This document shows, piece after piece, positions 15,442 through 24,564 of a DNA stretch of 53,868 bases. This DNA is from Deltaproteobacteria bacterium (GTDB taxonomy: Bacteria; Desulfobacterota; Syntrophia; Syntrophales; Smithellaceae): assembly GCA_026388535.1 (NCBI GenBank), contig JAPLJP010000168.1, positions 1 to 53,868 on the forward strand, written 5' to 3'. The notes beneath the pieces were generated by a model, which had not been told where the DNA came from, searched no databases, and saw nothing but the letters and a program-made list of their open reading frames with translations. The position numbers and the translations under genes are program-made. Each line of letters begins with the position of its first letter. Position 1 is the stretch's first letter.

Positions 15442-17901
15442 ATGCAAAGAGACAGGATGACGAAGAAGGTTCAGGAAGCTCTTGCCGCTTCCCAAGCCAA
15501 GGCAATTCATTTGTGTCATGCCATTGTGGATGTGGAGCATCTGCTCGTGACCTTGATTGAACAGCCCGGCAGCGTTGTGCCGAAACTATTGACTAAAATG
15601 GATGTCTCGCTGGATTCCATGCTTGCCGAACTGGAAAATGGCCTCAAACGCCGGCCATGCGTTTCGGAGACGGATGGGAGGCGAGGCACAATATACCTGT
15701 CTCAGCGGCTCAGCAGGATTTTGTCGAAATCAGAAGGTGAAGCGCGACGGCTCAATGATGAAAATATCTCCGCCGAACATGTGCTTTTGGCCATGGTGGA
15801 AGAGGGCAAAACTAATTCATCGGGTCGCGTGCTGAGCGAATTCAATGTGAACAGGGAACGTCTTTTGGAGGCGATAGGCGCGCTTAACGGCGGCCGGCGT
15901 AAGGCTAGCTCCGCGGTTACAGGTGAGGATCTTGCGCCCTACGGCGTTGATCTTGTCGAACAGGTATCACTCGGAAGGCTTGATCCGGTAATCGGACGCG
16001 AGGCCGAGATCAGACGGGTTTTACGCATTCTGGCGCGCAAAACAAAAAACAATCCGGTGCTGATCGGTGAGCCGGGTGTAGGCAAGACAGCCATTGTTGA
16101 AGCTCTGGCTCAGCGTATTGCGGCCGGCGATGTTCCCGAAGGTTTTAAAGACAAGACCATCTTCGCGCTGGATATGGCATCCCTTTTGGCCGGAACAAAA
16201 TTCAGAGGCGAATTTGAGGAACGCTTGAAGGTGGTTATGAAAAAGGTAAAGTCCAGCGAAGGCCGAATCCTTTTGTTTATTGACGAACTGCACACCATAG
16301 TTGGGGCTGGCCGCGCTGAAGGTTCAATGGATGCCGGAAGCATGTTCAAGCCAATGCTGGCCCGTGGTGAACTGCACTGTATCGGCGTAACCACTCTGGA
16401 CGAATACCGAAAATATATCGAGAAGGACGCGTCTCTGGCACGGCGCTTTCAGCCGGTCATGGTTGATCCTCCTTCGGTCGCCGACAGCGTTTCCATTCTG
16501 CGGGGAATCAAAGAGCGTTTCGAAAACCATCACAGCGTCAAAATTATGGACGGGGCGATTGTCGCCGCCGTGGTCATGTCCAACCGCTATATCACCGACC
16601 GGTTTCTGCCCGACAAGGCCATTGACCTGATTGACGAGGCTTGCGCTCTGATTCGCACCGAGATCGACTCCATGCCCGCTGAACTCGACTCCTTAATCCG
16701 CAGAGTCCGGGAACTGGAGATAGAGGAAACTCTGCTTAAAATGGAGACCGATAAGGCCAGCCGGGGGCGTCTGGAGAAACTGCGTCAGGGATTAAAGGAG
16801 TTTAAACAGCAGGCGGATATTCTCACCAAACAGTGGGAACAATCGCGGTCTAAAAATTCTAATGAATCAGGCGCAGCGGGCCTGGTGGATAAAAAAGTTG
16901 CTGAAGATACCATTGCCGAGGTTGTCGCGCGCTGGACAGGAATTCCCGTGACCAGGCTGGTAAAGGGCGAACGCGACCGTCTGCTCATGCTCGATGTCAT
17001 ACTGCATCAGCGGATCATCGGTCAAGAAGAGGCCGTACAGGCCGTAACCGACGCGGTCCTGCGCGCGCGTGCGGGTATTCAGGACCCACGACGCCCTGTT
17101 GGTTCGTTCATCTTTCTCGGGCCTACGGGAGTTGGCAAGACTGAACTGGCCAAGGCTCTGGCCGCTGTTCTCTTTCAAAACGAAAACGACATGGTGCGCA
17201 TTGATATGAGCGAATACATGGAAAAGCTCGCCGTTTCGAGACTCATCGGTTCAGCGCCGGGTTATGTAGGCTATGAAGAAGGCGGTCAACTGACCGAAGC
17301 TGTCAGACGCAAGCCCTATTCCGTGGTGCTGTTCGACGAAATTGAGAAGGCTCACCCTGACGTATTTAATATACTCCTGCAGGTTCTGGACGACGGGCGT
17401 TTGACTGATTCTCACGGCCGCACTGTGGATTTCAAAAACACGGTTATCATCATGACTTCGAATATCGGTTCGCATTCACTGGTCAAGGGCGTAGATAAGG
17501 ATGGTGCGATAAGCGAAAAAGCGCGAACAACTGTTATGGAGGAGATGCGTGCCCATTTCCGCCCTGAATTCCTCAACCGCGTGGATGAAATCGTACTCTT
17601 CAAGACTTTGAGCTTGGCGGATATCAAGGCCATAGTCGTGCTTTTAATTGGGGAGATACAGCGGCGTCTCAAGGAAAGGGACATTGCTCTCGCTTTATCT
17701 GAAACGGCTCTGGAATTTATCGCCCGCGAAGGTTTCGATCCGGTCTATGGCGCGCGTCCCTTGAAGCGTTTTTTGAAGCGTGAATTGGAAACCAGAATTA
17801 GCCGCGCCATTATCGCCGGCGACATCATGGAAGGCGCAACTATTTCGGTAAGTATTGATAACGGAAGCCTGAACTTTATCGTTGATCAGCCCGGTTATTG
17901 A
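15442..17901 (+). CDS. ClpB-like AAA+ disaggregase with a short middle domain
   Basis: A double AAA+ ATPase of 819 aa. A Clp N-domain covers about residues 1-145. The first Walker A is GEPGVGKT (209-216) and the second GPTGVGKT (560-567); Walker B motifs are LLFIDELHT and [11 protein letters not shown]. Class signatures WTGIPVTRL and [11 protein letters not shown] are present. The coiled-coil middle domain spans only about residues 412-485, much shorter than the roughly 120 residues of ClpB. No IGF/VGF ClpP-docking loop is visible after SNIGS, so it probably does not feed ClpP. It most likely remodels or dissolves aggregates. ClpC without its ClpP loop is the alternative. Confidence 0.88.
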   Translation: MQRDRMTKKVQEALAASQAKAIHLCHAIVDVEHLLVTLIEQPGSVVPKLLTKMDVSLDSMLAELENGLKRRPCVSETDGRRGTIYLSQRLSRILSKSEGEARRLNDENISAEHVLLAMVEEGKTNSSGRVLSEFNVNRERLLEAIGALNGGRRKASSAVTGEDLAPYGVDLVEQVSLGRLDPVIGREAEIRRVLRILARKTKNNPVLIGEPGVGKTAIVEALAQRIAAGDVPEGFKDKTIFALDMASLLAGTKFRGEFEERLKVVMKKVKSSEGRILLFIDELHTIVGAGRAEGSMDAGSMFKPMLARGELHCIGVTTLDEYRKYIEKDASLARRFQPVMVDPPSVADSVSILRGIKERFENHHSVKIMDGAIVAAVVMSNRYITDRFLPDKAIDLIDEACALIRTEIDSMPAELDSLIRRVRELEIEETLLKMETDKASRGRLEKLRQGLKEFKQQADILTKQWEQSRSKNSNESGAAGLVDKKVAEDTIAEVVARWTGIPVTRLVKGERDRLLMLDVILHQRIIGQEEAVQAVTDAVLRARAGIQDPRRPVGSFIFLGPTGVGKTELAKALAAVLFQNENDMVRIDMSEYMEKLAVSRLIGSAPGYVGYEEGGQLTEAVRRKPYSVVLFDEIEKAHPDVFNILLQVLDDGRLTDSHGRTVDFKNTVIIMTSNIGSHSLVKGVDKDGAISEKARTTVMEEMRAHFRPEFLNRVDEIVLFKTLSLADIKAIVVLLIGEIQRRLKERDIALALSETALEFIAREGFDPVYGARPLKRFLKRELETRISRAIIAGDIMEGATISVSIDNGSLNFIVDQPGY

Positions 17902-17998
17902 TAAATGAGAATGCTCCTGCACGGGAATAGTTAAGATTAAGATATTGTTAATTATTTGTTCAATTTATACAAGCTGGCGGATACCATTATAAATAGCT

Positions 17999-18027
17999 TT
18001 GACAATAGCGGGCGACTTTGGTAGAAA
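17999..18027 (+). promoter_or_regulatory. Probable promoter before the HhH-repeat gene
   Basis: TTGACA (17999-18004), 17 bases, TAGAAA (18022-18027), about 57 bases before the ATG at 18084. The -10 box is only a partial match. Confidence 0.5.
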
Positions 18028-18083
18028 TCTAAACACTAATCTTATCAGTTTAAAAAAGTTTTTAATTAATGCAAGGAGGCACT

Positions 18084-19016
18084 ATGTTTAAAAAATCAGG
18101 TTTTGTATCGTTGAATAAGTTTTGTTTGTTGTCTTTTGTCTTGATTATGAGCGCTGTGTTTATTTTGGGGATGGGAATAACTCCGGCGCAGGCCGCCAAG
18201 AAGGCTGATACTCAGAAGAGCATTTCCGGACTAGTGGATATCAACAGCGCGTCGCAGAAAGAACTGGAAGACGTCAAGGGCGTAGGCCCGGCAACGGCAA
18301 AAAAGATTATTGCCGGACGTCCGTACAAATCAGTGGATGAACTTTCCAAGGCGGGAGTAAGCGCCAAAGCGGTTGATTCGATGAAACCATTTGTAACGGT
18401 CGGAAAGGCGCAGACTGCTCCCGTGGCAGCAGCGGCAACAAAGGCAACAACCGCGGTGAAGGAAAAGAAATCTGAAGCAACAAAAGGCGTTGCCGTTGGT
18501 CTTGTTGATATCAACAATGCTTCGCAGAAAGAACTGGAAGCCCTCAAGGGTGTAGGACCGGCATCGGCAAAAAAGATTATTGCCGGCCGTCCGTACAAAT
18601 CAGTGGATGAACTTTCCAAGGCCGGATTGAACGCCAAGGCAGTTGATTCAATTAAGCCCTTTGTGACGGTCGGAGGCGCGCAGAGTGCTCCTGTGGCAGC
18701 AGCGGCAACAAAAGCGACAGCCGCAAAAACATCTGCCGCCGCGACAACAACCGCCGCTTCTTCCGAAGTGACCAAGTCCGCGAAGAATGTGCAGACAACA
18801 GCTAAATCCGCCGCCGCGAAACTTGCTCCGGGCACAAAAATCAATATTAACAATGCAGACCAGTCAACGATTGAAAAGCTTCCTGAAATTGGACCCGTAA
18901 AGGCAAAGGCTATCATTGACGTCAGGCCATACAATTCTATCGAAGATGTTATGAAGGTCAAAGGCATTAAAGGTAAAACCTTTGACGCGATCAAGGATTA
19001 TATTGTTGTCAGATAA
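18084..19016 (+). CDS. Exported triple helix-hairpin-helix (ComEA-like) protein
   Basis: A protein of 310 aa with a signal sequence or N-terminal anchor (hydrophobic residues 13-31, then ITPAQAA). Three ComEA-type helix-hairpin-helix modules follow, at about residues 50-105, 140-195 and 255-308. Each has an (I/D)INxA start and a GVGPAxAKKI or EIGPVKAKAI core. Ala/Thr/Lys-rich linkers separate them. Such modules bind DNA without sequence preference, so a periplasmic DNA-binding role (uptake or surface DNA) is likely. The first two modules plus linker are nearly identical in DNA. An AAGGAGG site fixes the start at 18084. No other competence gene is adjacent. Confidence 0.85.
   Translation: MFKKSGFVSLNKFCLLSFVLIMSAVFILGMGITPAQAAKKADTQKSISGLVDINSASQKELEDVKGVGPATAKKIIAGRPYKSVDELSKAGVSAKAVDSMKPFVTVGKAQTAPVAAAATKATTAVKEKKSEATKGVAVGLVDINNASQKELEALKGVGPASAKKIIAGRPYKSVDELSKAGLNAKAVDSIKPFVTVGGAQSAPVAAAATKATAAKTSAAATTTAASSEVTKSAKNVQTTAKSAAAKLAPGTKININNADQSTIEKLPEIGPVKAKAIIDVRPYNSIEDVMKVKGIKGKTFDAIKDYIVVR
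18237..18731 (+). repeat. Two near-identical 225-bp in-gene repeats, 270-bp period
   Basis: Unit 1 (about 18237-18461) and unit 2 (about 18507-18731) encode the first and second helix-hairpin-helix modules and part of the following linker. They differ at few positions, which indicates a recent in-gene duplication. The third module is diverged. Confidence 0.8.
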
Positions 19017-19053
19017 GCGTTAAGTAATTTAAACTTAAAGGAGGATAGTGGTT

Positions 19054-19347
19054 ATGAAGAAAATTTTGATTTTTGCGTGTGCATTCCTTTTTGTCGCGGC
19101 AGTCGCGTTTGCCGCGGGACCAAAGACTTATCAGGTAACAGGACCAGTTTTGGAAGTAAATGCGAGTACTATCGTTGTACAGAAGGGTAAAGACAAATGG
19201 GAAATCAACCGTGATGCGGCAACGAAGGTAACAGGCGATCTGAAAGTCGGTTCCAAAGTAACTATCGAATACACGATGAAAGCGGCAACCATTGAAGTGA
19301 AAGAAGCGAAAACGGCCGCCGCCAAGAAAGAACCCAAGAAGAAATAA
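19054..19347 (+). CDS. Small periplasmic protein with OB-like beta core
   Basis: A protein of 97 aa with a clear signal peptide (KKILIFACAFLFVAAVAFA). The mature part is about 55 residues of alternating beta strands (YQVTGPVLEVN, TIVVQKGKDKWEI, KVTIEYTM) and a Lys/Ala-rich tail ending in EPKKK. The strand pattern is that of small periplasmic OB-like or DUF5666-type proteins; no function can be given. A GTG at 19048 is too close to AGGAGG, so ATG 19054 is chosen. It sits 37 bases after the HhH gene and may share its transcript. Confidence 0.75.
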   Translation: MKKILIFACAFLFVAAVAFAAGPKTYQVTGPVLEVNASTIVVQKGKDKWEINRDAATKVTGDLKVGSKVTIEYTMKAATIEVKEAKTAAAKKEPKKK

Positions 19348-19372
19348 TTATATCAAGTTGATCTAATAGAAA

Positions 19373-19405
19373 CCGGTTGCTCCTGCTGTTCTCTGGAGCA
19401 ACCGG
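19373..19405 (+). terminator. Strong hairpin after the small periplasmic gene
   Basis: An 11-bp perfect stem (CCGGTTGCTCC and GGAGCAACCGG) with an 11-base loop. No T-tract follows, so it may be a transcript-end stabiliser or a factor-assisted terminator. Confidence 0.55.
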
Positions 19406-19447
19406 CAATTCCAAAACGCAAACATCACAGCTAAACAAGGGGGTATT

Positions 19448-19861
19448 ATGGGATTACTTGATAAAGTAGCGTCTATGTTCGGCAGTAATGTTCCCGGAGT
19501 CGAAGCTCACGGCGGCCTCTTTGATCAGGTCATCGGCCTGATTAATAATCCGGAGATTGGCGGACTTTCCGGCCTGATCAGCAAATTTGAAAAAGGCGGA
19601 TTAGGCGATGTGGTATCTTCCTGGGTGGGAACCGGGGCAAACGCTCCTGTTTCCAGCGAGCAGGTCACCAATACTCTGGGTGCTGATAAAATTCAGGAGA
19701 TTGCCGGTAAGCTCGGAATTTCCGATGGTCAGGTGTCCGGCGGGCTGGCGGCTTTGCTTCCCCATATTATTGACAAGCTTACACCAGACGGAAAAGTTCC
19801 CGAGGGCGGCGTTTTGGAACAGGCTTTAAGTGCTTTTACTCAAAAGTTCACAAAGGGTTAA
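19448..19861 (+). CDS. yidB: YidB/DUF937-family protein
   Basis: A protein of 137 aa that starts MGLLDKVASMFG and has the family's GLxxLISKFEKGGLGDVVSSWVG segment near residues 40-60 and the later LGxxKIQEIAGKLGISxxQVxxGLAxLLPHIIDKLTPDGKVP segment. This is the pattern of YidB. The family is small, soluble and widespread in proteobacteria, with no established function. A GGGGG site precedes the ATG. It is bounded by a hairpin upstream and by a shared terminator downstream. Confidence 0.85.
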   Translation: MGLLDKVASMFGSNVPGVEAHGGLFDQVIGLINNPEIGGLSGLISKFEKGGLGDVVSSWVGTGANAPVSSEQVTNTLGADKIQEIAGKLGISDGQVSGGLAALLPHIIDKLTPDGKVPEGGVLEQALSAFTQKFTKG

Positions 19862-19867
19862 TAAACC

Positions 19868-19910
19868 AAAACAGCAAATGTGAATATTCCCCATTTGCTG
19901 TTTATCTTTC
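19868..19910. terminator. Bidirectional terminator between convergent genes
   Basis: A 10-bp stem (ACAGCAAATG at 19871 and CATTTGCTGT at 19892) with an A-run on the left and TTTATCTTT on the right. It serves the yidB-like gene (+) and the membrane glycosyltransferase (-). Confidence 0.75.
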
Positions 19911-19923
19911 ATCTGCTTTGCGT

Positions 19924-21600
19924 CTAGGATGTTGGTTGGAAAGGACTACCTTTTGGTATTGTAATGCCCTGAAGAGTATAAATAGTTTCATACTCTCCCC
20001 GTAAAACATCCCTCAACTGCAAAATCGAACCAGTATTGCATACTAATTTATCACCATTTTTTTCAAACAATTTACCCTGAAAAATTATCCGATCACCATA
20101 ACCTTTGGAAATGACATCTTCAATCAAGAAAACTTTTGTCCAAGTGTGAAACTCTCCATTAATAGTATCATAAAAATAAGCTTCTCCATAAATTTTTCGG
20201 AGTACTTCGGAATGCAGAGCTTTTGTAAAATAATTACCAAATGCCAGCGCGGAATCGGAATGCAGAGCTTTTGTATAATAATTACCAAATGCCAGCGCGG
20301 AAAGGGGAGAAGAGGCACGAATCAAGAAAATTTTAAGATAATTTTTATACTCACTTTCTGCTTTCAGATGAACTGCCAACGATTCTTGTTTTATCGTCAT
20401 ATTTTGTATAAACACATTCTTGATGTCCACTATTCTCCATACACTGCTGAAAATAAAAAAAATACCAATAAAAAAAACAATATTTTTGGTATCAAAACGG
20501 TTAAAATAATTAATTCTCTGCAAATACAAAAACATTAAAAATAACACGAATCCGGAGAGACTCAAGGCTGGTAACAAATAGTAGTCAGAACTATGCTTAG
20601 CAATCATCATAACGGCACACAGTTGCGCAACCACCACCGCCGCTAAGACTCTAAAGGAGATGTCTTGCCAGGCAATCTTTCTCGTTGCCGAAAACAAGCC
20701 GAATCTAAAGATAAAGCCGAGGGCAACAAACCAGATTAGAAAGAATAAAGGATTGCCCCCGAATAGATACAGAAGATTTTGGAAATAGACACCGATATCT
20801 ATTATCCCGGATTTGCCGAATCCATAGTGGCCCGTATGAGTGAAGATAAGGTAAAACCATCGATAGATACGTTCATACTGCGAGATGATTGGCCATGTCC
20901 ACAAAATGACACTTAACCCGGTCAAGAATAGAAAACCAATTTTATTTCGTAATCTTGGTAAAACGAACAAGGGAATAATCAGCAGAGGAATGAAGGTCAC
21001 TTTGGTGGCTATTCCAAAACCTGAAACCAGGGCCAAAGTTATCAGATACCAGTGAACAGATTTAGGGAAACTTTCGCTAACGACCATCATCACTAAAATC
21101 AACACCAACAGCAAACTTGAAAACAGCAAGAGAGGTTCACAGGAAATTCGAGGCAACCCCTGGGTTAACATGGCATTAGAAAGAAATGGCGAAAATTGCA
21201 ATAAAAGGCTTAGCCAGATATTTTTGGTTAGAATAAAAGTCGCCAAACCAATGATGCATAGCAACAGTGTATTGAAGGTTATTAGTACCATATTAAGAAC
21301 GGTCAAATAAAATTCAGGATTCTTGAGAACCGCAAATTCCAGGTTGTCTTTTGCGGAAAAGTTAAGGGCGTGTGAAATTTTCAAAGTGGCCGCTCCCAAC
21401 AATTGGAGCGTTGCACCAGGATGGTCAGAAAGAATCATTTGTTTCGATTCAGCCAGGACAAGAGAACTTATTAGATAAGGATACTCAGGATCATTGTTAT
21501 AAGATATCCAATAGGGACCGTGAGCATGGTGTAAAAGCATAGCTGTAATAAATAATATTGCCGGCAATATCAGCAGCACAAACACGGGTAATTTTTTCAT
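19924..21600 (-). CDS. GT-C-type membrane glycosyltransferase-like protein
   Basis: A polytopic membrane protein of 558 aa. About ten hydrophobic segments lie between residues 5 and 385, followed by a hydrophilic C-terminal domain of about 170 residues. The first outer loop carries NNDPEY near residue 36, placed like the acidic motif of GT-C glycosyltransferases (ArnT/PMT type) that use polyprenyl-phosphate sugars. The donor and acceptor are unknown. The C-terminal domain contains a tandem duplication of 16 residues (SALAFGNYYTKALHSD). The gene is convergent with the yidB-like gene. Confidence 0.7.
   Translation of the reverse strand: MKKLPVFVLLILPAILFITAMLLHHAHGPYWISYNNDPEYPYLISSLVLAESKQMILSDHPGATLQLLGAATLKISHALNFSAKDNLEFAVLKNPEFYLTVLNMVLITFNTLLLCIIGLATFILTKNIWLSLLLQFSPFLSNAMLTQGLPRISCEPLLLFSSLLLVLILVMMVVSESFPKSVHWYLITLALVSGFGIATKVTFIPLLIIPLFVLPRLRNKIGFLFLTGLSVILWTWPIISQYERIYRWFYLIFTHTGHYGFGKSGIIDIGVYFQNLLYLFGGNPLFFLIWFVALGFIFRFGLFSATRKIAWQDISFRVLAAVVVAQLCAVMMIAKHSSDYYLLPALSLSGFVLFLMFLYLQRINYFNRFDTKNIVFFIGIFFIFSSVWRIVDIKNVFIQNMTIKQESLAVHLKAESEYKNYLKIFLIRASSPLSALAFGNYYTKALHSDSALAFGNYFTKALHSEVLRKIYGEAYFYDTINGEFHTWTKVFLIEDVISKGYGDRIIFQGKLFEKNGDKLVCNTGSILQLRDVLRGEYETIYTLQGITIPKGSPFQPTS
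20211..20306 (-). repeat. 48-bp tandem duplication inside the glycosyltransferase gene
   Basis: Two 48-bp units (20211-20258 and 20259-20306) are nearly identical over their first 43 or so bases, with one clear A/T difference. They encode SALAFGNY(Y/F)TKALHS(D/E) twice, in frame. The Tyr/Phe change shows that the two units have begun to diverge. Confidence 0.9.
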
Positions 21601-22025
21601 ATTTTCTCCAACACAATATAAAATCGGATGAATTCCAGTTTAAGGTGCACCACTTCTTGATTGCCAGAAGATCTTATGCGGTGTCTGGTGGTCAAGACAC
21701 TTTCTGCGCCGATTATTTAGTTTTTTGACAATTAATGCAATATCTTTTTATGGGATATTTAAAAATCAGTCTCTCTGAGGACGTTGATTTCTCTGGGGAA
21801 AATTTATCTTGACGGGAACAGAAACATGCTTCAATCTTTATTAGAATTTCTTTGCAGGTAAGCTATGTGGAAATCACGCAGATATACTGCTCCATACTGG
21901 TGAAGATACTGGTGAGAAGGCAAATATAGCGGAAAATAAATTTCAAATTGACAAAAAGAAAAAATAGATTTGTTTGTTATTGTTCATTTTCCGAAATAAT
22001 AAATTTAAAATTACCTGGATAATTT
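21601..22025. other. Intergenic region without a visible gene
   Basis: AT-rich spacer between divergent genes. TTGACA motifs occur at 21725 and about 21949 but neither has a convincing -10 box at the right distance. A short reiteration (ATACTGG twice near 21895-21912) is present. No coding frame or RNA was recognised. Confidence 0.4.
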
Positions 22026-23456
22026 ATGAAACCTAAGGTTATATTTTATCAGCAATACGGCACTCCATACTTTGGCGTGATTTCGCTCATGTCTTATTTA
22101 AGCTTTCATGGAATCAAATCGGACGTAATTATTCAGTCCTTTGAAAGCGATCCCTTGCACAAAATCCAGGAATTATCCCCGGCAATTATTGGAATATCCG
22201 TACTTTCTACAGAACATCTGTGGCTAAAAAAAACAGTACACGAACTAAAAAAGATATTGCCGCATAGTCTAATAATCGCAGGCGGCATGCATGCAATTCT
22301 TTATCCCGAGGATATTCTTCAATCCACGGAGGCTGACCTTGTATGTAACAGCGAAGGCGAAGACGTTTTATTGAATGTGATGAATGAACTGGATAAACCA
22401 TCGCCTGACTGGAAAGAAATTAAAGGACTAACGTTTCGTGATAAAAACGGCAACATTCACTCGAATGAAAGAGCGCCCTTGTTTTCGTTCAGAGATGACT
22501 TCATTGAAAACAGGGAAACCTATTTTGCCCGATATCCTCAACTTGCCAAAGAAGGCGTGCATAGATTTATGTCGAGCAGAGGCTGTCCGAATCGATGCAG
22601 CTTTTGTTACAATGACAAAATTCACGACCTATTTAAGGGAAAAGGATCCTATGTCAGAAAAAAATCGCCGGAAAATTTTGTGCGTGAAATAGAAGCGCAA
22701 CACAATGTACATAAACTCAACACGATCTATTTTTTTGATGATGTTTTTACTCTCGACGAAGCATGGCTGGAGAGTTTCACGCGTTTGTACAAGCAGCGAA
22801 TCAATATTCAATTTGTCTGTATTACGACTGCCAACTTGTTAACGGAAAACAAAGTTAAATTACTCAAAAATGCCGGATGCATTACCATATCTTTCGGACT
22901 GGAAAGCGGTAATCAGGAACTTCGGGAGACTATTTTGAAGAGATTCATTTCAGACGATCATCTCATCCGTTGCGGGAATTTAATTAACAAATATGGGTTA
23001 CAATCTCTTACAACAAACATGTTTTGCCTGCCAACCGAAACAGCCGCAAAAGCATTCCAGACAATTGAACTCAATATAAAGGCAAAAGTGTCGTTTTTTA
23101 CATCATCTATATTTGTGCCTTTCCCTAATCTCATGATCACGGATTATTGTATAAATGCCGGTATTTTGAAACCGGATTGGAGTCTGAATAACTTACCCCG
23201 ATCCTTTAGGAGTTACGATAGTTGTATTGATCTGAAGGACAGAGACCTTATTATAAATATCCATTTCCTAGCTTACTTCTTTGTCCGCTACCCCTGGTTC
23301 TACAAGTTTTTTAGAAACATAGTGCATTTTAAATTTTTGAAAAGATTATTTTATTATATTTTTTCATTTAGCAGTATAATTCAACATAAACATGAAAGAA
23401 AAGTGACATGGTATCAGACTTTTGCCTACGCGTGGAGAATGCGTAATTCTTTTTAG
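22026..23456 (+). CDS. B12-binding-type radical SAM protein
   Basis: A protein of 476 aa. The N-terminal 150 residues show the cobalamin-binding-like Rossmann pattern (IIGISVLS, IIAGGMHAILYPE) but without a clear DxHxxG motif. The radical SAM cluster motif CPNRCSFCY lies near residues 187-195, followed by a TIM-barrel core and TISFGLESGNQE near residue 288. The C-terminal part is basic and aromatic. Such proteins methylate or rearrange lipids and natural products; the substrate is unknown. It is convergent with the sugar operon at 23527-27424 and close to a membrane glycosyltransferase, so a cell-envelope glycan or lipid target is possible. Confidence 0.85.
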   Translation: MKPKVIFYQQYGTPYFGVISLMSYLSFHGIKSDVIIQSFESDPLHKIQELSPAIIGISVLSTEHLWLKKTVHELKKILPHSLIIAGGMHAILYPEDILQSTEADLVCNSEGEDVLLNVMNELDKPSPDWKEIKGLTFRDKNGNIHSNERAPLFSFRDDFIENRETYFARYPQLAKEGVHRFMSSRGCPNRCSFCYNDKIHDLFKGKGSYVRKKSPENFVREIEAQHNVHKLNTIYFFDDVFTLDEAWLESFTRLYKQRINIQFVCITTANLLTENKVKLLKNAGCITISFGLESGNQELRETILKRFISDDHLIRCGNLINKYGLQSLTTNMFCLPTETAAKAFQTIELNIKAKVSFFTSSIFVPFPNLMITDYCINAGILKPDWSLNNLPRSFRSYDSCIDLKDRDLIINIHFLAYFFVRYPWFYKFFRNIVHFKFLKRLFYYIFSFSSIIQHKHERKVTWYQTFAYAWRMRNSF

Positions 23457-23526
23457 TCAGGATATTTGTATCAATAAAAAATGCGCATTGCGGAAGCATA
23501 CAGTTTAAAATAGAAATAGAAAATTC

Positions 23527-24558
23527 TTACTGCTTATAGAGATGCCTTTGCCACTCAATGGTTCTTTCAAGGGCTGATCCAAAGGACATAAGTTTTAGTG
23601 GTCCAAATTCCTTCTCAAATCGGGATACATCGAGTATGACGGAATCAGGCGCTCCGGGAATGCTTTGAGGGTTTTCTGGAAGTGCCACGGGAATATTTAG
23701 GTTTGATCCAATCATTTTAGCGAGTTCCAGAATTGAAACTATGTCTTTGCCTCCCACATTGTAAATGGATTCGTGTCCAAATAGGAGAACTCTCCACATC
23801 ATCTGAACCGCATCCGATACATAAAGAAAAGTCCGTCGAGCCCTACCTTCATCGAGTAAAGCGACTGAACCTTTCAGACCTTTTTCGATCAAAGAATTTA
23901 AGACACGTGTATCTCCCTTGCGGGTGCCGGGCCCAAAAATTAACCCCAACCGCGCAGACTTGGCATCTACTCCATTTCGAAAATAAATATGACACGCCGT
24001 TTCTCCCGTTTTCTTTCCTTCAATATAGCAGGCTCTGGGATGCCCAGGACCAGTCGTTCCCACTTGATCTTCCCGAAAAGGAAAAGATGTCAACCCTGTA
24101 TAAACATCTGCTGAACTGGCAAAGAGAAACTTTCCGCCCGGCTTCAGCTTCTGCAAAAGGGAAATAGTGCCAACCGTGTTGATACGCAGAGTTCGGAGAG
24201 CATCAGACATGAATCGGTTTGGCTGAGCATATCCCGCAAGATGGAGAATGTAATCCGCAGGTAACAGTTTATGACAGTATTCTTCGTCCGATAAGTCCCC
24301 TCGAATTATTTCGATATGATTTCCTTTGAGGAAATAACGGGCGATAGTGTCCGGCTCGGAATGGATGTTCGCCTGAACTTTTATTCTCAACTTTTTTTGC
24401 ACAACCAGATGTTTAATGCAGGCAAGAAAATGCAGTCCCAGAAGACCAGTGGCTCCTGTGATCAGAATTGTTTTGGAGTTAAGACCTGAAAAATCGATCT
24501 GCCCGCAGGCATATGAGGCATCTTTCGCAATGATCTCTGAAGGACGGCTGGCGCTCAT
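23527..24558 (-). CDS. NAD-dependent sugar epimerase/dehydratase
   Basis: An extended SDR of 343 aa. TGATGLLG lies at residues 34-41, the Ser of ASSADVY near 148, and the catalytic Tyr178-x3-Lys182 in YIEGKK. LGLIFGPGTRKGD and RTFLYVSDAV resemble UDP-glucuronate decarboxylase and CDP/dTDP-hexose dehydratase relatives. It likely acts on a nucleotide sugar. It is the last gene of a minus-strand operon, 6 bases after the E1 beta gene, which suggests coupled translation and one pathway. Confidence 0.85.
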   Translation of the reverse strand: MSASRPSEIIAKDASYACGQIDFSGLNSKTILITGATGLLGLHFLACIKHLVVQKKLRIKVQANIHSEPDTIARYFLKGNHIEIIRGDLSDEEYCHKLLPADYILHLAGYAQPNRFMSDALRTLRINTVGTISLLQKLKPGGKFLFASSADVYTGLTSFPFREDQVGTTGPGHPRACYIEGKKTGETACHIYFRNGVDAKSARLGLIFGPGTRKGDTRVLNSLIEKGLKGSVALLDEGRARRTFLYVSDAVQMMWRVLLFGHESIYNVGGKDIVSILELAKMIGSNLNIPVALPENPQSIPGAPDSVILDVSRFEKEFGPLKLMSFGSALERTIEWQRHLYKQ

Positions 24559-24564
24559 AAAATC

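Noticed and set aside
18212-18994. 260-codon frame antisense to the helix-hairpin-helix gene
   Set aside because: It mirrors the Ala/Lys-rich repeats of the real gene and is low-complexity.
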